This document shows, piece after piece, positions 12,634-13,698 of a stretch of DNA of 13,698 nucleotides. Source of the stretch: Hyphomicrobiales bacterium (GTDB taxonomy: Bacteria; Pseudomonadota; Alphaproteobacteria; Rhizobiales; JAUVMS01). The notes beneath the pieces are model-generated. The model saw nothing but the letters and a program-made list of their open reading frames with translations. It made no database searches and was not told where the DNA came from. The stretch is from contig JAUVMS010000030.1 of the NCBI GenBank assembly GCA_030600135.1, forward strand, positions 1-13,698. The letters run 5' to 3'. Position 1 is the first letter of the stretch. Each line of letters begins with the position of its first letter. A program made the translations under genes and the position numbers.

Positions 12634-13698
12634 CTAGTCTTTGACCTGGAGGGCGGAGACCGTTGCGTCGACGACGTCACGTGTGGTCGCTGTGCCACCC
12701 AGGTCCGGCGCGAGCACGCCATCGGCCAACACGTTGTCGGTTGCCACCTCGACGCGCCGTGCCAGATCTGGCCTTGCTAGCGAGTGTCGAAGCATCATTG
12801 CGACGCTCAAGATGGTGCCGATCGGATTGGCTATTCCCTTGCCGGCGATGTCGGGTGCGCTGCCATGCACGGCTTCGTAGATGGCGGGGCAGTTTTTTGT
12901 TCCCTCAGGTGTTAGGCGAGTTAGCGATGCCGATGGCAGCATGGCGAGAGATCCAGCGACAACGCCAACGAGGTCGGACACGATGTCGCCGATCAGATTG
13001 TCACCGAGAATGACATCGAAGGCTTTTGGATTTTTGATGAACTGGTAGACGGCGTTGTCTGCATAGAGATGAGTGAGCGCCACGTCCGGATAGTCTTCGG
13101 CTCCGATCCGGGTGACGATCCGGCGCCAAAGGACACCGCTCTCCATGACGTTGGCTTTGTCCAGTGAGGCGAGCCGACCGCTCCGCCGTCGCGCGAGCTC
13201 AAAGCCAACTCGCGCAATTCGCTCAATCTCTGCGCTGGTGTAATAGTTGGCGTCATAGCCCGCAAAGCCGCCATCGGCAAGGCGGTCAATGCCACGGGGT
13301 TCACCAAAATAAAGTCCCGAACATAGTTCACGAACCACCATCAAATCAGTTCCGCGAACGTGCTCAGGGCGAAACGGCGTTTTGTCGATCAGGGCGTCAT
13401 AGCAACGCGCTGGCCGGAGGCCGGCATAGACGTCAAGCTCCTGGCGCAGACGTACCAAGCCGTCCTTTTCGGTGGGACCGCCTTCGATCTCAACATTATC
13501 CCACTTGGGTCCCCCGACGGCGCCAACGAGTAAGGCATCAGCGGCGCGGGCTTTTCTCACCGTTTCGTTACGGCAAAAAACGCCATGTGCGTCGTAGGCG
13601 GCGCCATGAAGCAGATCGTGTTCAATCTCGATTTCAAGGCCACTATCGCGCGCAACGCACGTTAGGATTTCGAGCCCCGCATCAACCACCTCGGGCCC
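12634..13698 (-). CDS. 3-isopropylmalate dehydrogenase (LeuB) family, 5' end outside the window
   Basis: 354 residues are visible; the frame stays open to the edge, starting at GPEVVDAG, so only about 13 N-terminal residues (the GDGIG segment) are missing. The family oxidatively decarboxylates beta-hydroxyacids with NAD and a divalent metal. LeuB-like blocks are GAVGGPKWDN, LRPARCYDAL, VRELCSGLYFGEPRG, DKANVMESGVLWR, LPSASL and EAVHGSAPDIAGKGIANPIG. Several usually constant positions differ: RELCSG for RELTGG, DNAVYQFIKNP for DNAAMQLVRNP, and NLIGDIVSDLVG for NLFGDILSDEAA. Together with the catabolic neighbours and the absence of leuA, leuC or leuD, this suggests a paralogue acting on another substrate (malate or tartrate type). 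It is the first visible gene of the minus-strand cluster. Confidence 0.9.
   Translation of the reverse strand, partial: GPEVVDAGLEILTCVARDSGLEIEIEHDLLHGAAYDAHGVFCRNETVRKARAADALLVGAVGGPKWDNVEIEGGPTEKDGLVRLRQELDVYAGLRPARCYDALIDKTPFRPEHVRGTDLMVVRELCSGLYFGEPRGIDRLADGGFAGYDANYYTSAEIERIARVGFELARRRSGRLASLDKANVMESGVLWRRIVTRIGAEDYPDVALTHLYADNAVYQFIKNPKAFDVILGDNLIGDIVSDLVGVVAGSLAMLPSASLTRLTPEGTKNCPAIYEAVHGSAPDIAGKGIANPIGTILSVAMMLRHSLARPDLARRVEVATDNVLADGVLAPDLGGTATTRDVVDATVSALQVKD

Overview
The window looks like chromosome from an alphaproteobacterium, probably order Hyphomicrobiales. Three things point there. It is GC-rich. The tRNA-His gene has an encoded A73 and no templated G-1, which is known from a subset of alphaproteobacteria. 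The long palindrome at 6996-7037 resembles interspersed elements I associate with that order (from memory, unchecked). No insertion sequence, integrase, CRISPR array or rRNA gene was seen.

Region 1 (1-1956, all on the minus strand) is the most interesting part. Read in the direction of transcription it is tRNA-Asp(GTC), tRNA-His(GTG), an unknown 76-residue protein, a structured 203-nt spacer, a degenerate tRNA-Arg(GCG)-like gene, then rtcB, the RNA ligase that rejoins cleaved tRNAs. Each protein gene starts just after a tRNA 3' CCA and uses nearly the same leader (AGGAGAAGARCA before ATG). A sigma-54-like promoter sequence lies upstream at 2011-2025, and a Shine-Dalgarno sequence at the left edge suggests the operon continues outside the window. 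Asp and His tRNAs are known targets of colicin E5-type nucleases, and Arg tRNAs of colicin D-type nucleases. The locus therefore looks like an RNA-repair operon carrying spare, decoy or sensor tRNAs.

Region 2 (1957-2818) has no convincing gene. It holds the candidate sigma-54 site, an interrupted reading frame and several dyad symmetries in an AT-rich stretch just before region 3.

Region 3 (2819-5879, plus strand) is a two-gene type I secretion unit: a PrtD-like ABC exporter and its HlyD/PrtE-like membrane fusion protein, overlapping by 20 bp. No secreted substrate and no TolC-like outer-membrane protein is in the window.

Region 4 (5919-13698, minus strand) is metabolic. In transcription order: a 3-isopropylmalate dehydrogenase-family protein (5' end cut by the window edge), an aldehyde dehydrogenase, the two subunits of a family I CoA-transferase-like enzyme, an acetylpolyamine amidohydrolase, a formyltransferase-family protein and a D-2-hydroxyacid dehydrogenase. 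The first five are tightly spaced and probably form an operon. A deacetylase, an aldehyde dehydrogenase and a CoA-transferase together would suit breakdown of an N-acylated amine, but this is inference. The formyltransferase and the hydroxyacid dehydrogenase follow AT-rich or hairpin-rich gaps and may be separate transcription units.
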